A stretch of DNA of 64,000 nucleotides from Mariniphaga sp041684965 (GTDB lineage Bacteria; Bacteroidota; Bacteroidia; Bacteroidales; Prolixibacteraceae), in NCBI GenBank assembly GCA_041684965.1, contig JAWLGR010000010.1:96424-160423 (forward strand). Direction: 5' to 3'. A program made the position numbers and the translations under genes. Below are positions 27,013 to 37,360 of this stretch, one piece after another; position 1 is the stretch's first letter; the number at the start of each line of letters is the position of its first letter. The notes under the pieces were generated by a model. It was not told the origin of the DNA. It did not search any database and saw only the letters and a program-made list of their open reading frames with translations.

Positions 27013-30000
27013 ATGAGATTTAACTTTTTACTTTTTTTATTTTTATTTTCAATTGGGGTTTTAAATGCACAGGATACAATTCGAACCCTGATAATTTCTG
27101 AAGCGCGGTTAAACGGACCGCAGGATTCGTATATTGAAATTACGAATGTTGGAGATGAGGCTCTTAATCTTGGCCAGTTCAAAGTAGGAGAATTAGGTGC
27201 TTACCAGATTAGCAGGGTGTATGATCCATTTAATGATCCAATTACCCCCAGAACAGGATTCTGGCTCATGTTGCCAGATGTAGATTTACCTGCCGGAGAA
27301 AGTTTTGTTATTAAAAATGTATATGATTTTGGACCGCGGCAGTACAGAAATAAAGTTCCAGGGTTCGAAAGCAAGTACCGGGAAATTCATCCGAAATGGT
27401 ATGATCTGGGCGACTTGCTGATTCATATGCCGGAAACCGGAGGCGACGAAACAGACAGTATTTCACCCTATTGGCGATTGATGTCAGATAACTACAGTGG
27501 ACGTTCTGGGTATTATATTGAACAGCATTTAAATGAAACCGACTCTGTTACTATTGATCAGGTAGGAGGTGTTTTTGACAACGATGGAAAAAACTTTTCC
27601 ACCGGGAAATATGATGTTGCCGGAGTTGGAGGAGCAACGGGTTCACATACACTAGTTCGTAAATTCAGCATTAAAAAAGGAAATCCCGATTTTGCCAATG
27701 CCAGAGGAAATGCACCTGAAGACTCAGAATGGATTCCGATTCCTGTGGAACCTGAAAGAGGTTCAAAGTTCCGTGAAATATTCTGGACAGTTGGCAATCA
27801 TGGCAATTTCAAATTGGATGCAAACACTTTGGTTCCTTTAAACAATGATATAATTGTTGATTTTGCAGGTAAAAAAATTACTGTGCCTTATTACATCCGC
27901 AGAGGAGACGGTCTAATGCAAAACATGGAAGAAAAACCTGGTGTAGCATGGAAATACATTGTGTCACCAGCTTTCGAAGATACATTAGCTTTTGCCTCGC
28001 GTACAGGGGATAAACTGGTTGTTTTTGTTGTTGGAAACGATTTGGAGGTAGATACATTTGACATCTTCGTTTCAGAACCTGCAGCAGATGCAAATATTGT
28101 TGTGCCTGTAATCAATAAAGATGCCGCCGAAAACTGGCGCAGGTATTATCCGTTGGTAAATAAGAATTACGACTGGCCGTGGATAACTGAACATGAATCC
28201 GGACCTGATACTATAACAGGTAACTGGTATGGAATACCGTATGCTACACGCGTCGACAGCCTGTTTGACCGTTTGGAAAAACCAGCCAATGCAAGTTGGG
28301 AGTTTGTATGGGTTGATGGTGAGGAAAGACCTGATCTGAAAGATGGTGATAAGCTTAAAGTGATTGCAGATAATGGAAATATAAAAGAATACCATATTGA
28401 GCTACAACCTTATGCTCCCAGTTCAAATGCATCACTTGCATCAATAACATGGCCCGATATACCTGCAGAGCTAAAAGGAATTTTCGGCTGGAAAGGTGAT
28501 ACAATTCCAAACTTTAGCGCATCCACATTCAATTACAGAATCGATGTTCCATTCGAATACAATGGAATTCCGGCACTGGTTGCAAAAAAAGCAAATCTGA
28601 ATGCTACGGTGGAAGTGCAACGGGCAACTAATCTTTCAGGCTCTTTGGCAAATAGAACAGTGAAATTTATTGTAACTGCTGAAGATGGAAAAGCCATTAA
28701 TACTTATACAGTTGAGCTTGTTAAGGAACAGTCGCCTGATAATGTACAACCTTATTACGGAGAACCATTCATATCTGAATTAGTAAATAATGCTCAATGG
28801 CGCAACCGGTACATGGAAGTTGTTAATCCTGGTAACCAGCCAATCGATTTGAGCGATTATATGATTGTATCAGATTGGAGCATTAACCCTACAACAGCTA
28901 TTACCAATGTAAATACCTGGATGCGTCGTTATAACAAATACGTGCCCGGTTATAAATGGGTGGATGAAACAAACTGGGGTGTAACGCCGGCGACTCTTGA
29001 ACCGGACCTGAATGTAAACGCAATAGTTCAGCCTGGTGAAGTATTTGTTTTGGGTAATATCCGTGAGGATAACATTGCCTACGGAACAGGCGGACAAAAT
29101 CTGGTTAAAAATGAGGGTTGGCACTGGCAGGTGCCTGATGTAATGAATGTACAGTTTGCAACATTCACCAGTCCGGTTTCCGGCATCGAATATAAAAATC
29201 CATGGAATGAAGACCTGGATATTACATACACTCCTCCGAAAATGGGTTCAAATGGTATTTTTGTTTTCAAAATATTAAATGATTCCGTTAAACAAGGATT
29301 GAAACCGGCAACTGACCCAAGAGATTTTGAATTGGTTGAATCGATTTGGAATAATAACCAAACCATGTTGTTTGGCGGCAGATCGATGCCTTCAATCAGC
29401 ACTGCTATCCGGAAGCCTCATATTTATCAAGGAAACAAGGTGCATGGTGCTACCTTCGGTGAAACACCCGAAGATTCAGAATGGACATTGACCTCGGATG
29501 CTGATTTAAGAAATCAGGGAGTTTCTCCGCACTCAAAAAGCCAGTTGTACATTGAAAACGACATAGGCAAGCATTACATGGTTGAGCCAACCCATTACAA
29601 GTCTACCATTGCATCTTCAGTTTATAAGGTAAGTGAAGGATATTCACTGGAAGAAGAAATCAGGGGACCACGTGCCAGTGAAACTGTTGACCAGTTTATT
29701 AACAACATTATAAAATCAGATGAAGGTCAAAGCCTTGAAGTAATGCGTGGTGAGGAAAAACTCGCCAATGATGCTCAACTTAATATGGGCGATGTATTGG
29801 TCGTTCTTTCAGCTGACAGTGTTAATACTACACAATACGCTCTGAACGTTACCGAGGAAGGTTTGAGTTCAGATGCAGTTTTGACTTCTTCGTTGTATGA
29901 AATAACTGTAGATGAAGATGCAGGAGCCATTTCCGGATTTGAGTATGGAACCCTTGTGAAAACTATTGTTGATAATGTAACAGTTCCCGAAGGAGCCTCC

Positions 30001-30939
30001 ATGATGGTAATTGATGGAGACAATGCTTATGTTCCATATAAAAAACTCAACTTTGATACTACTTATGTACATGTTACTGTAACCCAGAATGTTTATTTTG
30101 AAGTAGTAGCTGAAAATGGAACAACAATGATAACTTATCAGTTACAACCCACCAGTTCAGAAGATGATGCTTTCATCCTGTCTGATTTATATATGGTAGT
30201 TCAAAATCAAAACCTTGTACAGTTTGTGCCTCGCGGTACCAATGTTGAGTCATTCCTTAACAATATCGTTCCTTCAACAGGTGCTTCTGTAAAAATTGTA
30301 AACAAAGCAGGTCAGGAAAGAACTGATGGAACACTCTATCAGGATGACAAGATTGTTGTAACTTCTCCCAGTGAGTTGAATACAAGGATTTATCATCTTT
30401 CAATGCTTAATACACAATATATTCAAGGTGCTAATTATCTCGCCTACGTATTGTCAAATACTTACGATGTTGACCAGTTAGATTATGTAATTTCTGGTAC
30501 TATATCGAATGCAGCCATTTCAGAATTTGCAGAAGCTATCATTCCGGCTCCTGGAGCCAATTTTGTTGTGATAGACAGTGAAGGCAATGAAAAATCTTCA
30601 GGTGAAATCGAAAGTGGCGATAAACTGAAAGTAACTTCTGCTGACAAGAAAGTAACGGTTATATATGATATTGACATGCAGCTTGTTTCTGCTGGCAAAA
30701 TGAAAACAGCGCAAATAAATATCTATCCTAACCCAACCAGCGGAGAAGTGAATATCAGAGGAATTGAACCTGGTAGCCGAATACAGGTATTTAATACTGC
30801 AGGTTCAATTATTAAGGATGTAAAAGTGCAAAATGATTTGTCCCGAATTAATATCGACAGCCAGCCAGCTGGTATTTATCTGATTGTAATCAGTAATAAT
30901 CGTCAATTGGTGGGGCAGTATAAAGTTATAAAAAAGTAA
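27013..30939 (+). CDS. T9SS-secreted giant with two lamin-tail-like domains and four tandem repeats (paralogue 2)
   Basis: A 1308-residue paralogue of the upstream gene that aligns end to end with very few gaps: signal peptide (MRFNFLLFLFLFSIGVLNAQ), LTD 1 (LIISEARLNGPQDSYIEITN), beta-sandwich, LTD 2 (PFISELVNNAQWRNRYMEVVN), four C-terminal repeats and an almost identical sorting domain (IYPNPTSGEVNIRGIEPGS). The differences are mostly conservative or synonymous and spread evenly, so both copies look functional and neither is decaying. The most variable stretches are the beta-sandwich (ANRTVKF vs EESTVKF) and repeat 4. Encoded in tandem with its own leader and terminator, so each copy can be expressed independently. 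Function unknown beyond secretion and probable surface exposure. Confidence 0.85.
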   Translation: MRFNFLLFLFLFSIGVLNAQDTIRTLIISEARLNGPQDSYIEITNVGDEALNLGQFKVGELGAYQISRVYDPFNDPITPRTGFWLMLPDVDLPAGESFVIKNVYDFGPRQYRNKVPGFESKYREIHPKWYDLGDLLIHMPETGGDETDSISPYWRLMSDNYSGRSGYYIEQHLNETDSVTIDQVGGVFDNDGKNFSTGKYDVAGVGGATGSHTLVRKFSIKKGNPDFANARGNAPEDSEWIPIPVEPERGSKFREIFWTVGNHGNFKLDANTLVPLNNDIIVDFAGKKITVPYYIRRGDGLMQNMEEKPGVAWKYIVSPAFEDTLAFASRTGDKLVVFVVGNDLEVDTFDIFVSEPAADANIVVPVINKDAAENWRRYYPLVNKNYDWPWITEHESGPDTITGNWYGIPYATRVDSLFDRLEKPANASWEFVWVDGEERPDLKDGDKLKVIADNGNIKEYHIELQPYAPSSNASLASITWPDIPAELKGIFGWKGDTIPNFSASTFNYRIDVPFEYNGIPALVAKKANLNATVEVQRATNLSGSLANRTVKFIVTAEDGKAINTYTVELVKEQSPDNVQPYYGEPFISELVNNAQWRNRYMEVVNPGNQPIDLSDYMIVSDWSINPTTAITNVNTWMRRYNKYVPGYKWVDETNWGVTPATLEPDLNVNAIVQPGEVFVLGNIREDNIAYGTGGQNLVKNEGWHWQVPDVMNVQFATFTSPVSGIEYKNPWNEDLDITYTPPKMGSNGIFVFKILNDSVKQGLKPATDPRDFELVESIWNNNQTMLFGGRSMPSISTAIRKPHIYQGNKVHGATFGETPEDSEWTLTSDADLRNQGVSPHSKSQLYIENDIGKHYMVEPTHYKSTIASSVYKVSEGYSLEEEIRGPRASETVDQFINNIIKSDEGQSLEVMRGEEKLANDAQLNMGDVLVVLSADSVNTTQYALNVTEEGLSSDAVLTSSLYEITVDEDAGAISGFEYGTLVKTIVDNVTVPEGASMMVIDGDNAYVPYKKLNFDTTYVHVTVTQNVYFEVVAENGTTMITYQLQPTSSEDDAFILSDLYMVVQNQNLVQFVPRGTNVESFLNNIVPSTGASVKIVNKAGQERTDGTLYQDDKIVVTSPSELNTRIYHLSMLNTQYIQGANYLAYVLSNTYDVDQLDYVISGTISNAAISEFAEAIIPAPGANFVVIDSEGNEKSSGEIESGDKLKVTSADKKVTVIYDIDMQLVSAGKMKTAQINIYPNPTSGEVNIRGIEPGSRIQVFNTAGSIIKDVKVQNDLSRINIDSQPAGIYLIVISNNRQLVGQYKVIKK

Positions 30940-30965
30940 AGTTCATCTAAGTAATTAAGGAAGAG

Positions 30966-30993
30966 AGGCTGTCTGTAAAGGCAGCCTTTTTTT
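30966..30993 (+). terminator. Rho-independent terminator after T9SS giant 2
   Basis: AGGCTG pairs with CAGCCT (30966-30971 / 30982-30987), followed by a run of T. It is a degraded version of the terminator after the first paralogue. Confidence 0.75.
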
Positions 30994-31210
30994 ATTCATG
31001 GATTTCAGACTTGAAATGGATTATCCGCATTGTCATGAGAGGATAAGATTGCTGTGCTATCTATTCAAAATGAGAAATAAATATCTGAAAACTGCAATTA
31101 GTTCTTTCTGAGGAATAATTCAGCACTTCCCACATGCAAGATACCTTTTCTGTATTTAGTAAAAAGATGTTTTAAATCAGTTCGGGAGGTAAATAATCGA
31201 GTGACTAAAT

Positions 31211-31420
31211 TTAGCTGGCTTTCTTTTTTAATGTTCTTTTTCTTACACATTCATCATGCTTGTCAAGAATAGCTTTTTTATCTATGGTGTCCAAATTACG
31301 GGTGGCATTGATCAATTCGGATAATGTCATTTTTCTATAAATCTGGAAAATGCAATCGTCGACAGGATCATTGAATGGACAATCAAGAATAAGTTCATAA
31401 AAACGCGCCGTATATTTCAT
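31211..31420 (-). CDS. CPFN/HxxC mini-protein, copy 2 (69 aa, uncharacterised)
   Basis: A 69-residue basic protein starting MKYTARFYELILDCPFN. It shares with the 68-residue protein at 686-892 the FY, CPFN, C.F and KHxxC positions and a basic C-terminus (RKRTLKKKAS). Predicted secondary structure from composition: a short Cys-rich N-terminal turn, then two amphipathic helices (LSELINATRNL, KKAILDKHDECVRKR). The four Cys/His positions could hold one metal ion, or the Cys could be redox sites; neither is shown. It sits alone in an intergenic region downstream of the T9SS giants, on the opposite strand. Its relatedness to copy 1 supports it as real coding sequence. Confidence 0.65.
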   Translation of the reverse strand: MKYTARFYELILDCPFNDPVDDCIFQIYRKMTLSELINATRNLDTIDKKAILDKHDECVRKRTLKKKAS

Positions 31421-31672
31421 TTTATTTTCGATTGAATTAAGTTGTTAATTTAATTTCAAAATTATCAAAAGTTCATCGAACATAACTTAGCTGAGGTACT
31501 GAATGGAAAGGGTTAAATTGCTGATAAAAGAATTTGTATTTACTGATGTAAGGGAAGTTATTTACTGTTGCAAATAGGTAAATAAAGAAAAGTTAACCAA
31601 AAGGTGTCAATTTTCTCATGAATGAATGATTAAATTAAACTTTAAAGATATTGTAACTTGACAGGTATTAAA

Positions 31673-32710
31673 TTATAATGATATCATTGCCTTAATTACC
31701 TTGTCCTTATATCCTGCAACTGTATCAAATGCTTTTGAAGTTTCATCCAGTGTAAAATAATGGGTGACCATTTCCTCCAGATTTACCCCTCCTTCCACCA
31801 CCAAATTGATTGCTTCCTGTACACAATTGTTTTGTCTGCGAATGTTAATTACTGTTAGTTCTTTACGCCGCATCAGATCCATATCGAATATATATTGTGC
31901 TGAGGGTGGTATGCCTACCAGTACAAGTTTACCTCCCGGATTAAGAACTTCGATAGCATTTGTAACAGCATCTTGTTCTCCGCTTGCTTCAAATACAATG
32001 TCGATCATACTTTCTGAATGCTCTGTTATCTTTTGCTTCACATCATCGCAATAAGGATTTATCAAATATCTTGCACCAATTTCTTTTGCTTTTTTTAACC
32101 GATATTCCAATGGTTCTGCTACTCCAATATTTATCTGTCCATCGGCAAGCAACTTTAATAATATACTTAAACCGATAGGACCTGCTCCAAAAATAAAGAT
32201 TGAGGATTGATCATTTTCAACTGATGCCTGCTTCACTGAATATACCCCAATGGAGAAAGGTTCAATTAAAGCAGCCTCTACCGGATTTAATATTCCCGTG
32301 ACAGGAAAACATGTAAATGCAGGCATAATTATATATTCTGAAAGACATCCCTCCAGCTGCCCGGGACACCCTAAAAAGCGATTGTTCCGACAGGTATGGG
32401 GTCTTTTAGCAAGACATTGATCACAATATCCACAGTGTACAGCAGGATCAATTACTACCAAATCACCAGGTTTAACATTTGTAACCTCCTGACCTGTTTC
32501 TTCTATTATTCCCGAGCATTCGTGGCCAACAGCAAATGGATAATCAACTACCTGTGTACCAATTTTCCCTTCAGTATAGTAATGGATATCGGAACCGCAA
32601 ACTCCTATGGAGACAATTTTGATTTTGACCTCATTGCTTTTAACTATTGTTAGATCAGGGACTGATACTACATTAATTTTACGGATACCAGTTAATAGTG
32701 CTTTTTTCAT
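31673..32710 (-). CDS. Zinc-dependent sorbitol/polyol dehydrogenase-like MDR enzyme
   Basis: A 345-residue medium-chain dehydrogenase/reductase. The catalytic zinc ligands are Cys38 (GVCGSDIHYY) with His63-Glu64 (VGHECSG). The structural-zinc lobe has four Cys in HCGYCDQCLAKRPHTC. The NAD(P)-binding Rossmann motif is FGAGPIGLSILL. The GSDIHYY plus GCLSEYI pattern is that of sorbitol/L-iditol/xylitol dehydrogenases, so it should interconvert a polyol and a ketose with NAD; the exact sugar is uncertain. A TAATTTTG at 32755-32748 on the minus strand could be its -7 element. No transporter or kinase lies beside it. Confidence 0.87.
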   Translation of the reverse strand: MKKALLTGIRKINVVSVPDLTIVKSNEVKIKIVSIGVCGSDIHYYTEGKIGTQVVDYPFAVGHECSGIIEETGQEVTNVKPGDLVVIDPAVHCGYCDQCLAKRPHTCRNNRFLGCPGQLEGCLSEYIIMPAFTCFPVTGILNPVEAALIEPFSIGVYSVKQASVENDQSSIFIFGAGPIGLSILLKLLADGQINIGVAEPLEYRLKKAKEIGARYLINPYCDDVKQKITEHSESMIDIVFEASGEQDAVTNAIEVLNPGGKLVLVGIPPSAQYIFDMDLMRRKELTVINIRRQNNCVQEAINLVVEGGVNLEEMVTHYFTLDETSKAFDTVAGYKDKVIKAMISL

Positions 32711-33089
32711 TTTTCCTTTTTAAATCTTACAGAAAAATCCATTTCTGCAAAATTAAATACATTTCATTTCCTGCATAATATTAATTAATCCTAACTGAAT
32801 TACTGTACTTACTTTAAATAATCGTCTGATTTTTTTTAAAATCCTATATATAAATAATTTAATATCAAAACTTTGTCTATTAACCTCTATTTGCTGTTAA
32901 CATATATTAATAAATTTTTAATTATATTTTACTTTGGAGCAGATTTTATATTATATTAGCAATGTTTTTACAAAAGCAAAATTGATTTTGAAACACTACC
33001 TTTTCTCTGTTAAGCCAATATTTTTACAGGTCTAACTAAGCTGGACTATGAGCAATCGGGTTATCTTTCACTAATGGTAACCCGTTTTT
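32711..33089. other. AT-rich gap between dehydrogenase and MATE genes
   Basis: No gene is visible in these 379 nt. At its right end CGGGTTA (33057-33063) pairs with TAACCCG (33078-33084), followed on the plus strand by seven T that run into the MATE stop codon. The U-run is on the wrong strand for the MATE gene, so its role in termination is unclear. Confidence 0.55.
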
Positions 33090-34427
33090 TTATGTTCTTT
33101 TAGAAATATTTTGTCTGAATCGAATAAAAAAAAGTACTCCTGCCAAACCAAGCCCGGCAAGATATCCATACCATATACCCGTTGGTCCTAAATGGAGCAG
33201 AAATGAAAAGAAATAACTTATTGGCAGTCCAACAAGCATATATGCAGCAAAAGCTATCATCATTGGTATCTTCACATCGGCCATTCCGCGAAGGGCGCTA
33301 AGCATTATAACTTGTAACCCATCAAAAACCTGAAAGACTGCCGCTATTATCAGAAGTCGTGATGCGATTTCAATAACTGCCTGGTCGGTTGTAAAAATAA
33401 GTGGCAGATAATCCTTTAAAAAAATAAAAATCAAACCCACCAGTGACATAAAAATTAACACCAGGTGAGTCGATGCATAAACAGCCATTCGCAATGATTC
33501 TAAATCGTACCGACCCAATTGGTGGCTAACCCTAATGGTAGTAGCCTGAGAAATACCCAATGAAATCATATAGGAAAAGCTGGCTAATCCAATGGCAACC
33601 TGATGGGCAGCGAGAGGAATTTCTCCATGCCAGCCCATCATTACTGCACCCACACTAAACGTAGTTACTTCAACGATAATCTGAAAACCAATTGGTAAGC
33701 CTATGCCCAGTATTGAAATTACACTTTTTTTACTCAAACTCTGCTTTCTGGCTTTAGAAAATATCTTGCGAAACTGAGGCATCCAAAATATGAATCCAGC
33801 ATACATTAAAGGCATTGTAAATCTGGATATAAATGTACCAATACCGGCACCGATTAATCCCATTTCAGGAAAACCAACCTTACCAAAAATAAGAATATAG
33901 TTCAGTACTACATTGATTAGGTTTGAGGTAAGGGTGATATACATTGCAACATGGGTATTACCAATTCCTTCAAAAAACTGTTTCCCTGAAAAAAAAAGCA
34001 TGAATGGCAGATATGAAGCACATAACCATAAATAATAAGGTTTTGATAATTGCAGAACATCAGTTTCCTGCCCCATGAATGGCAACAGGAAGAAGACTCC
34101 CAGCATAATTAATGTAAGTACAGAACCCGCCATAAAATGGGTAAAAATTCCATTTTTCAACCATTGCAAAACTTTTATGGGCTCATTATTACCGTAAGCT
34201 TTACCTACCAATGGAGTTAATCCATAAGTTATACCCATGCCAAAAAACATACCAATAATAAATATATTATTGGCAAATGCAGAGGCAGCCAAATCCAGCG
34301 TACCGGCATGACCAACCATCATATTGTCGACCAAGGAAACTGTTACCTGTCCGATTTGAGAAAGCACTACAGGAATTGCCAGCCGAATAATCCGGTTGTA
34401 AAAAGGTATGTATTGCACCATATTCAC
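33090..34427 (-). CDS. MATE family multidrug efflux transporter
   Basis: A 445-residue integral membrane protein with about twelve hydrophobic segments in two similar halves. The N-half starts LAIPVVLSQIGQVTVSLVDNMMVGHAGTLDLAASAFAN, the typical MATE motif for helices 1-2. The second half repeats the pattern at GLPIGFQIIVEVTTFSVGAVMMGWHGEIPLAAHQVA. This belongs to the NorM/DinF group, which exports cationic compounds in exchange for Na+ or H+. The start MNMVQYIPFY is used; a second ATG two codons on is equally possible. The stop of the upstream DUF5916 gene lies only 23 nt before, so the two may be one transcript. Confidence 0.9.
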   Translation of the reverse strand: MNMVQYIPFYNRIIRLAIPVVLSQIGQVTVSLVDNMMVGHAGTLDLAASAFANNIFIIGMFFGMGITYGLTPLVGKAYGNNEPIKVLQWLKNGIFTHFMAGSVLTLIMLGVFFLLPFMGQETDVLQLSKPYYLWLCASYLPFMLFFSGKQFFEGIGNTHVAMYITLTSNLINVVLNYILIFGKVGFPEMGLIGAGIGTFISRFTMPLMYAGFIFWMPQFRKIFSKARKQSLSKKSVISILGIGLPIGFQIIVEVTTFSVGAVMMGWHGEIPLAAHQVAIGLASFSYMISLGISQATTIRVSHQLGRYDLESLRMAVYASTHLVLIFMSLVGLIFIFLKDYLPLIFTTDQAVIEIASRLLIIAAVFQVFDGLQVIMLSALRGMADVKIPMMIAFAAYMLVGLPISYFFSFLLHLGPTGIWYGYLAGLGLAGVLFFIRFRQNISKRT

Positions 34428-34450
34428 GGCGCCAAAGTTACACTAATGCT

Positions 34451-37075
34451 TTACAATGAGAACCAAAAATTTGCTTTCAGCATAAAAGCATTTTGAGCCT
34501 TTATTCTATTCAATCCTTTCATACTTTCAATCAGAGAGGGTTCATATTGATTTTCAGAGCGTGACCGGCTGTTGGTCCAGACAAAATAAAAGGTTGAGCC
34601 TGTTTTATATTCCCAGCGGGCAACAAAATTAGAATTGAATTCCTGAAAATTGAAGTCAAAATTATTTACCGTCAAATTGCGCAACAGGTTCCGGTCCTCA
34701 TCCACTAAAAGTTGTTCACCATGAAATATTTCAATGGTCAAAGGCACATACCGTGCGTTAATATCGGAAGAGGTAGACTGATCCACCTTCCTGTAATCCT
34801 GATATTTACCTATTGAAGCATATGGATTACCATAATATTGAAAGGAAAGTTCAGGAGTTACAAAAAATTCGGCACGAAGGGTGGTGGAAAAGGTTTTCCG
34901 ATCAATTGTACCAACAACATAATCAAGATTATTGTCCGTTTTCTTTTGCATAACGTATTGGTTATTATCAGACTGGAGAGTAAAAATTGTATTGGAGGTC
35001 AGGCTAAACCGATTGCTTATTAACCACTGCACAAAGAAAATATATTGTTCGGTACCTGATATTTTATCATCATTCCAGATTATTTGAGGCCCACCACCTA
35101 AAAACAGGTTTTTACTGCTATTGGTCTGAAGAAATATCCGGGCTGAATAACTGCCATCAATCCTTAATGATGGGCCACCACGTAATTGGCGTGTATCAAT
35201 CTGGAAAAACTTTCTGCCCCCTGCCAAATCAACCCTCCAAAGGTTTGTAAACTGAAACCGGATGCGGCCTGACAATTCGTTTCCAAGATGCTCTCCTCCA
35301 TAACTACGTTTATGTTTTTGTTCTAAATCAATATAATAACTATTTAAAATGCCACGTGGCTTATTTATCCAGTAAAGCATATTCGTAGTTTGATTTATGT
35401 AATCAGCCTGCCACATATAACCTAGATCATTCAGCTCCACACCAGGTGAACGCCAGTCAACAGAACCAATTAACCTGAACCTGCCACTTCGTTTACCACC
35501 TCTAAGCTCACCACCCCATCCCTGCATGGTAGTCAGGGAAGAATCAAGCTCAAGATGACCGGCATCCTTCCGCTGAAACAAGTGACGCGAATTAAGCTGC
35601 AGCGATGTAATAGCTTCTTCGCTTCCACCAATCCTGGAAAAAAAACTCTTTGCATCAATGAAATATTTCCGATTTCGCCAGTTGTGCTGAAAATCAAATC
35701 CTCCCGTAAGGGAATTTTGAGGCAATGATTCAAGTTGATAATCTTGAATATGCCGGTATGTAGAAGTAGCCATTCCGCCCAGTACGGTTTTTCCATGGTT
35801 AAAATCCTGCTTAATTCTTCCTACAAAGTAGTTGGTAAATGGCTCAACTGCCACTTTTCTTTTATTTTTGTCTGCTGAAATTTCAGCAAATTCACGGGAA
35901 GTCATACTATTGATGATTCCAAGCGACAATCCGGAATAATTTTTACCTGTTAATTTCAAGGCATTTAATATTGATGATTGATCGGGCATAAGAAGTGTTT
36001 CATTGCCATGAACATCAGGATAATAGCGCGGTGCCGTTCCAATTCTTCTTGAATAAAATAGTAAATCATCTCCGGATTCATAATCCAGTATGTTATTCCC
36101 TTCTAAAAAAAAAGGACGTTTTTCCTGGTAAAATACTTCATAAGAAGTAAGGTTTAATACCGAAGGATCAGCCTCCACCTGCCCAAAATCAGGATTAATG
36201 GTATAATCCAGGGTAAAATTGGAAGTAACACCGATTTTACCATCCAGCCCGAATCCATTAAAAAGCTCATTATTTCCTGTTTGTTCAAAAGCAGGTAAAT
36301 ATTTTATTTTGGTATATGGCAACAATTCAAAATTTCGTTTATACGGTATATTTTCAATACCATGCAGTTCCCCAAATAAATACACCATTGCCGGAGCATC
36401 AACCGGTATGAGTTTCCAGTGATTTTCTTCTTTTAACCTGTCAATCCAGCGCCATATATGAATTCCCCACACATGATCCTTTTTATTTGCAAATCGCAGC
36501 TGATTGAATGGTATTCGCATTTCAACAAACCATGCACTGTCACCAACAGATGCTTTTCCATCCCATACAGCATCCCAGTTATAATCCCATCCATATTCTC
36601 CCAGATGCATTAAATCTACTTTTTGACCCGCAGCCGTCACATTAAATTCAAAAGCGGTTTGTCTGTCGTAGTAGGAATCAATGGCTACACCCGCCATATC
36701 TCCCATAATTTCATCTCTGCGTCCAAGCACATTTCTGATTTTTTGTGGCTCCTTGTCGTAGCAAATCATCGCTATATATAAATACGTGTCATCATAAAGG
36801 ATTTTAATTTCAGTTTTCTGAGATGGAGCTTTTGCCTGATGAGGCTGCTGCTGTATAAAATTGCCTTCCCATGAACCATCCTGCTGCCAGCATTCATCAT
36901 CGAGATAACCGTCAATCTTTGGTTTTATGACTGTTCGGGTTGCTATATATACCTTTTTATGGCTTGCATGATAATTTACAAGTGAATCATCTGATAATGA
37001 ATATTGAAAGTCCTGAGAAAAACAAGTCAGTGAATTAAAAGTAAAAACGAATATTAAGAAACGAATGTAATTCAT
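34451..37075 (-). CDS. DUF5916 outer-membrane protein with CBM9-like N-domain
   Basis: About 874 residues from the ATG at 37075 (MNYIRFLIFVFTFNSLTCFSQ, a clear signal peptide); an upstream ATG at 37165 would bury this signal. The N-terminal ~200 residues are a family-9 carbohydrate-binding-like beta sandwich (KPKIDGYLDDECWQ ... EIKILYDDTYLYIAMICYD ... GVAIDSYYDRQTAFEF). The rest is DUF5916, rich in alternating aromatic strands and ending MLKANFWFSL, consistent with an outer-membrane beta-barrel. Such proteins are common in Bacteroidota; their substrate is unknown. It is followed closely by the MATE gene. Confidence 0.85.
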   Translation of the reverse strand: MNYIRFLIFVFTFNSLTCFSQDFQYSLSDDSLVNYHASHKKVYIATRTVIKPKIDGYLDDECWQQDGSWEGNFIQQQPHQAKAPSQKTEIKILYDDTYLYIAMICYDKEPQKIRNVLGRRDEIMGDMAGVAIDSYYDRQTAFEFNVTAAGQKVDLMHLGEYGWDYNWDAVWDGKASVGDSAWFVEMRIPFNQLRFANKKDHVWGIHIWRWIDRLKEENHWKLIPVDAPAMVYLFGELHGIENIPYKRNFELLPYTKIKYLPAFEQTGNNELFNGFGLDGKIGVTSNFTLDYTINPDFGQVEADPSVLNLTSYEVFYQEKRPFFLEGNNILDYESGDDLLFYSRRIGTAPRYYPDVHGNETLLMPDQSSILNALKLTGKNYSGLSLGIINSMTSREFAEISADKNKRKVAVEPFTNYFVGRIKQDFNHGKTVLGGMATSTYRHIQDYQLESLPQNSLTGGFDFQHNWRNRKYFIDAKSFFSRIGGSEEAITSLQLNSRHLFQRKDAGHLELDSSLTTMQGWGGELRGGKRSGRFRLIGSVDWRSPGVELNDLGYMWQADYINQTTNMLYWINKPRGILNSYYIDLEQKHKRSYGGEHLGNELSGRIRFQFTNLWRVDLAGGRKFFQIDTRQLRGGPSLRIDGSYSARIFLQTNSSKNLFLGGGPQIIWNDDKISGTEQYIFFVQWLISNRFSLTSNTIFTLQSDNNQYVMQKKTDNNLDYVVGTIDRKTFSTTLRAEFFVTPELSFQYYGNPYASIGKYQDYRKVDQSTSSDINARYVPLTIEIFHGEQLLVDEDRNLLRNLTVNNFDFNFQEFNSNFVARWEYKTGSTFYFVWTNSRSRSENQYEPSLIESMKGLNRIKAQNAFMLKANFWFSL

Positions 37076-37360
37076 GAAGTTTGAAGTTTTTGGTTTTTCA
37101 AAAATAATACGATTCCTAATACAAAAAAATTTAAAAATATAAAATTGGTTATAATATTCGAACACGACCTTCTATGATTCAAAAAGGAATCTATGAAAAT
37201 GAATTGAAGTTGGCCGATTTACAATTATTAACATTATATGATTTGGTGGAGAATTGGTGACATTTAATTTAGAGGCCTCAATCAGAATAAAAAAATGTTT
37301 TAAACAAATTAAGTTCTATGAGGTTACTAAATGTTGTATTTTTCATATAAGGCAGATATC

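Noticed and set aside
33057..33091. Hairpin with T-run as terminator of the MATE gene
   Set aside because: The T-run is on the plus strand and the MATE gene reads minus, so the orientation is wrong.
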